Source: JAAUQA01 sp036351435
GTDB lineage: Bacteria > Pseudomonadota > Gammaproteobacteria > Competibacterales > Competibacteraceae
Assembly (NCBI GenBank): GCA_036351435.1
Contig: JAZBPA010000422.1
Coordinates: forward strand, 1 to 5,085
DNA: 5,085 nt
Direction: 5' to 3'
Below, one piece after another: positions 4,923-5,085 of this stretch. The translations under genes and the position numbers were made by a program. How positions within the stretch are numbered: position 1 is the stretch's first letter; each line of letters begins with the position of its first letter. The notes beneath the pieces were generated by a model. It had not been told where the DNA came from, did not search any database, and was given only the letters and a program-made list of their open reading frames with translations.

Positions 4923-4930
4923 GGGGACAG

Positions 4931-5085
4931 ATGAAGCGGTTCATTGAGGGTGCCAACCGAGAACAGGACACCTTGTTTCCCGAGAGGCTGGCTGACTTCA
5001 TTGCCGAAGACAACCCGGTACGGGTCATTGATGCCTTCGTCGATGAGCTGAGTCTTTCCGACTTGGGGTTCAAGGTCATACCTGA
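4931..5085 (+). CDS. IS1182 family transposase, N-terminal part (runs off right edge)
   Basis: The first 51 residues are present. They read M-K-R-F-I-E-G-A-N-R-E-Q-D-T-L-F-P-E (1-18), then D-F-I-A-E-D-N-P-V-R-V-I-D-A-F-V-D (22-38) and L-G-F-K-V (45-49). This is the conserved opening of IS1182 / DDE transposases, including the E-D-N-P-V-R block. The catalytic DDE residues lie further right. GAGGGG, 4 bases upstream, supports the ATG. No disruption is seen within the part shown, so the element could be active. The assignment is from recognition of these motifs. Confidence 0.88.
   Translation, partial: MKRFIEGANREQDTLFPERLADFIAEDNPVRVIDAFVDELSLSDLGFKVIP

Larger units (their letters stand above)
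4862..5085 (+). mobile_element. Left end of an IS1182-like insertion sequence (runs off right edge)
   Basis: The transposase start at 4931 sets the orientation. The element's left end is probably the segment around 4862-4882, which contains CCCAGAGTGTGTGAAAACG. That resembles the G-T-G-T-G-A-A-A-A-C terminus I remember for IS1182-group elements. The exact first base cannot be fixed without the right end and the target duplication, both outside the window. Confidence 0.65.

Noticed and set aside
4834..5079. An 81-codon minus-strand frame at the right end
   Set aside because: It is antisense to the transposase start, which has conserved family residues.
1..5085. A CRISPR array or phage-defence operon
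   Set aside because: No short direct repeats with unique spacers were seen. No nuclease, helicase, toxin-antitoxin or methyltransferase motifs appear in any supported gene.

Overview
The window looks like an accessory, mobile-element-bounded stretch of a bacterial chromosome. The organism is most likely a gammaproteobacterium, although the sequence does not name one. That placement rests on the types of integrase and IS transposase at the two ends, and on a secreted beta-helix protein whose post-signal motif (F-S-N-G...A-D-D-I-N-x-N-F) is familiar from aquatic Proteobacteria. Base composition is moderate and most genes have clear Shine-Dalgarno sites. No tRNA, rRNA or CRISPR array was seen.

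Layout. Positions 1-344 (minus) hold the N-terminal part of a tyrosine recombinase that runs off the left edge. A spacer follows. Then comes a plus-strand pair: a secreted fibronectin-III-like protein (772-1227) and a 51-residue basic ORF whose ATG overlaps its stop codon (1227-1382). Converging on this pair from the right is a large minus-strand gene (3364-1628) for an exported right-handed parallel beta-helix protein. Its core is a nearly uniform 21-residue coil repeated about a dozen times. A perfect 7-bp stem-loop (1584-1605) lies between the converging units.

Positions 3365-4127 form a long gene-poor stretch. It contains a 14-bp perfect palindrome beside the beta-helix promoter region, an imperfect inverted repeat of about 175 bp, and minus-strand reading frames that look like decayed coding sequence. 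An intact minus-strand gene for a small exported protein of unknown function (4604-4128) follows, with a 39-codon acidic ORF upstream of it. The window ends inside an insertion sequence whose transposase start (4931 onward) looks like the IS1182 family.

How the parts fit together. Three of the intact genes encode exported proteins with no recognisable enzyme motif, and they sit between an integrase and an IS among apparent gene remnants. I read this as a turnover region carrying envelope or surface cargo. I see no convincing new multi-gene system. The most worthwhile leads are the regular beta-helix with its unusual long N-terminus, the coupled FN3/small-ORF pair, and the structured spacer at 3485-4110.
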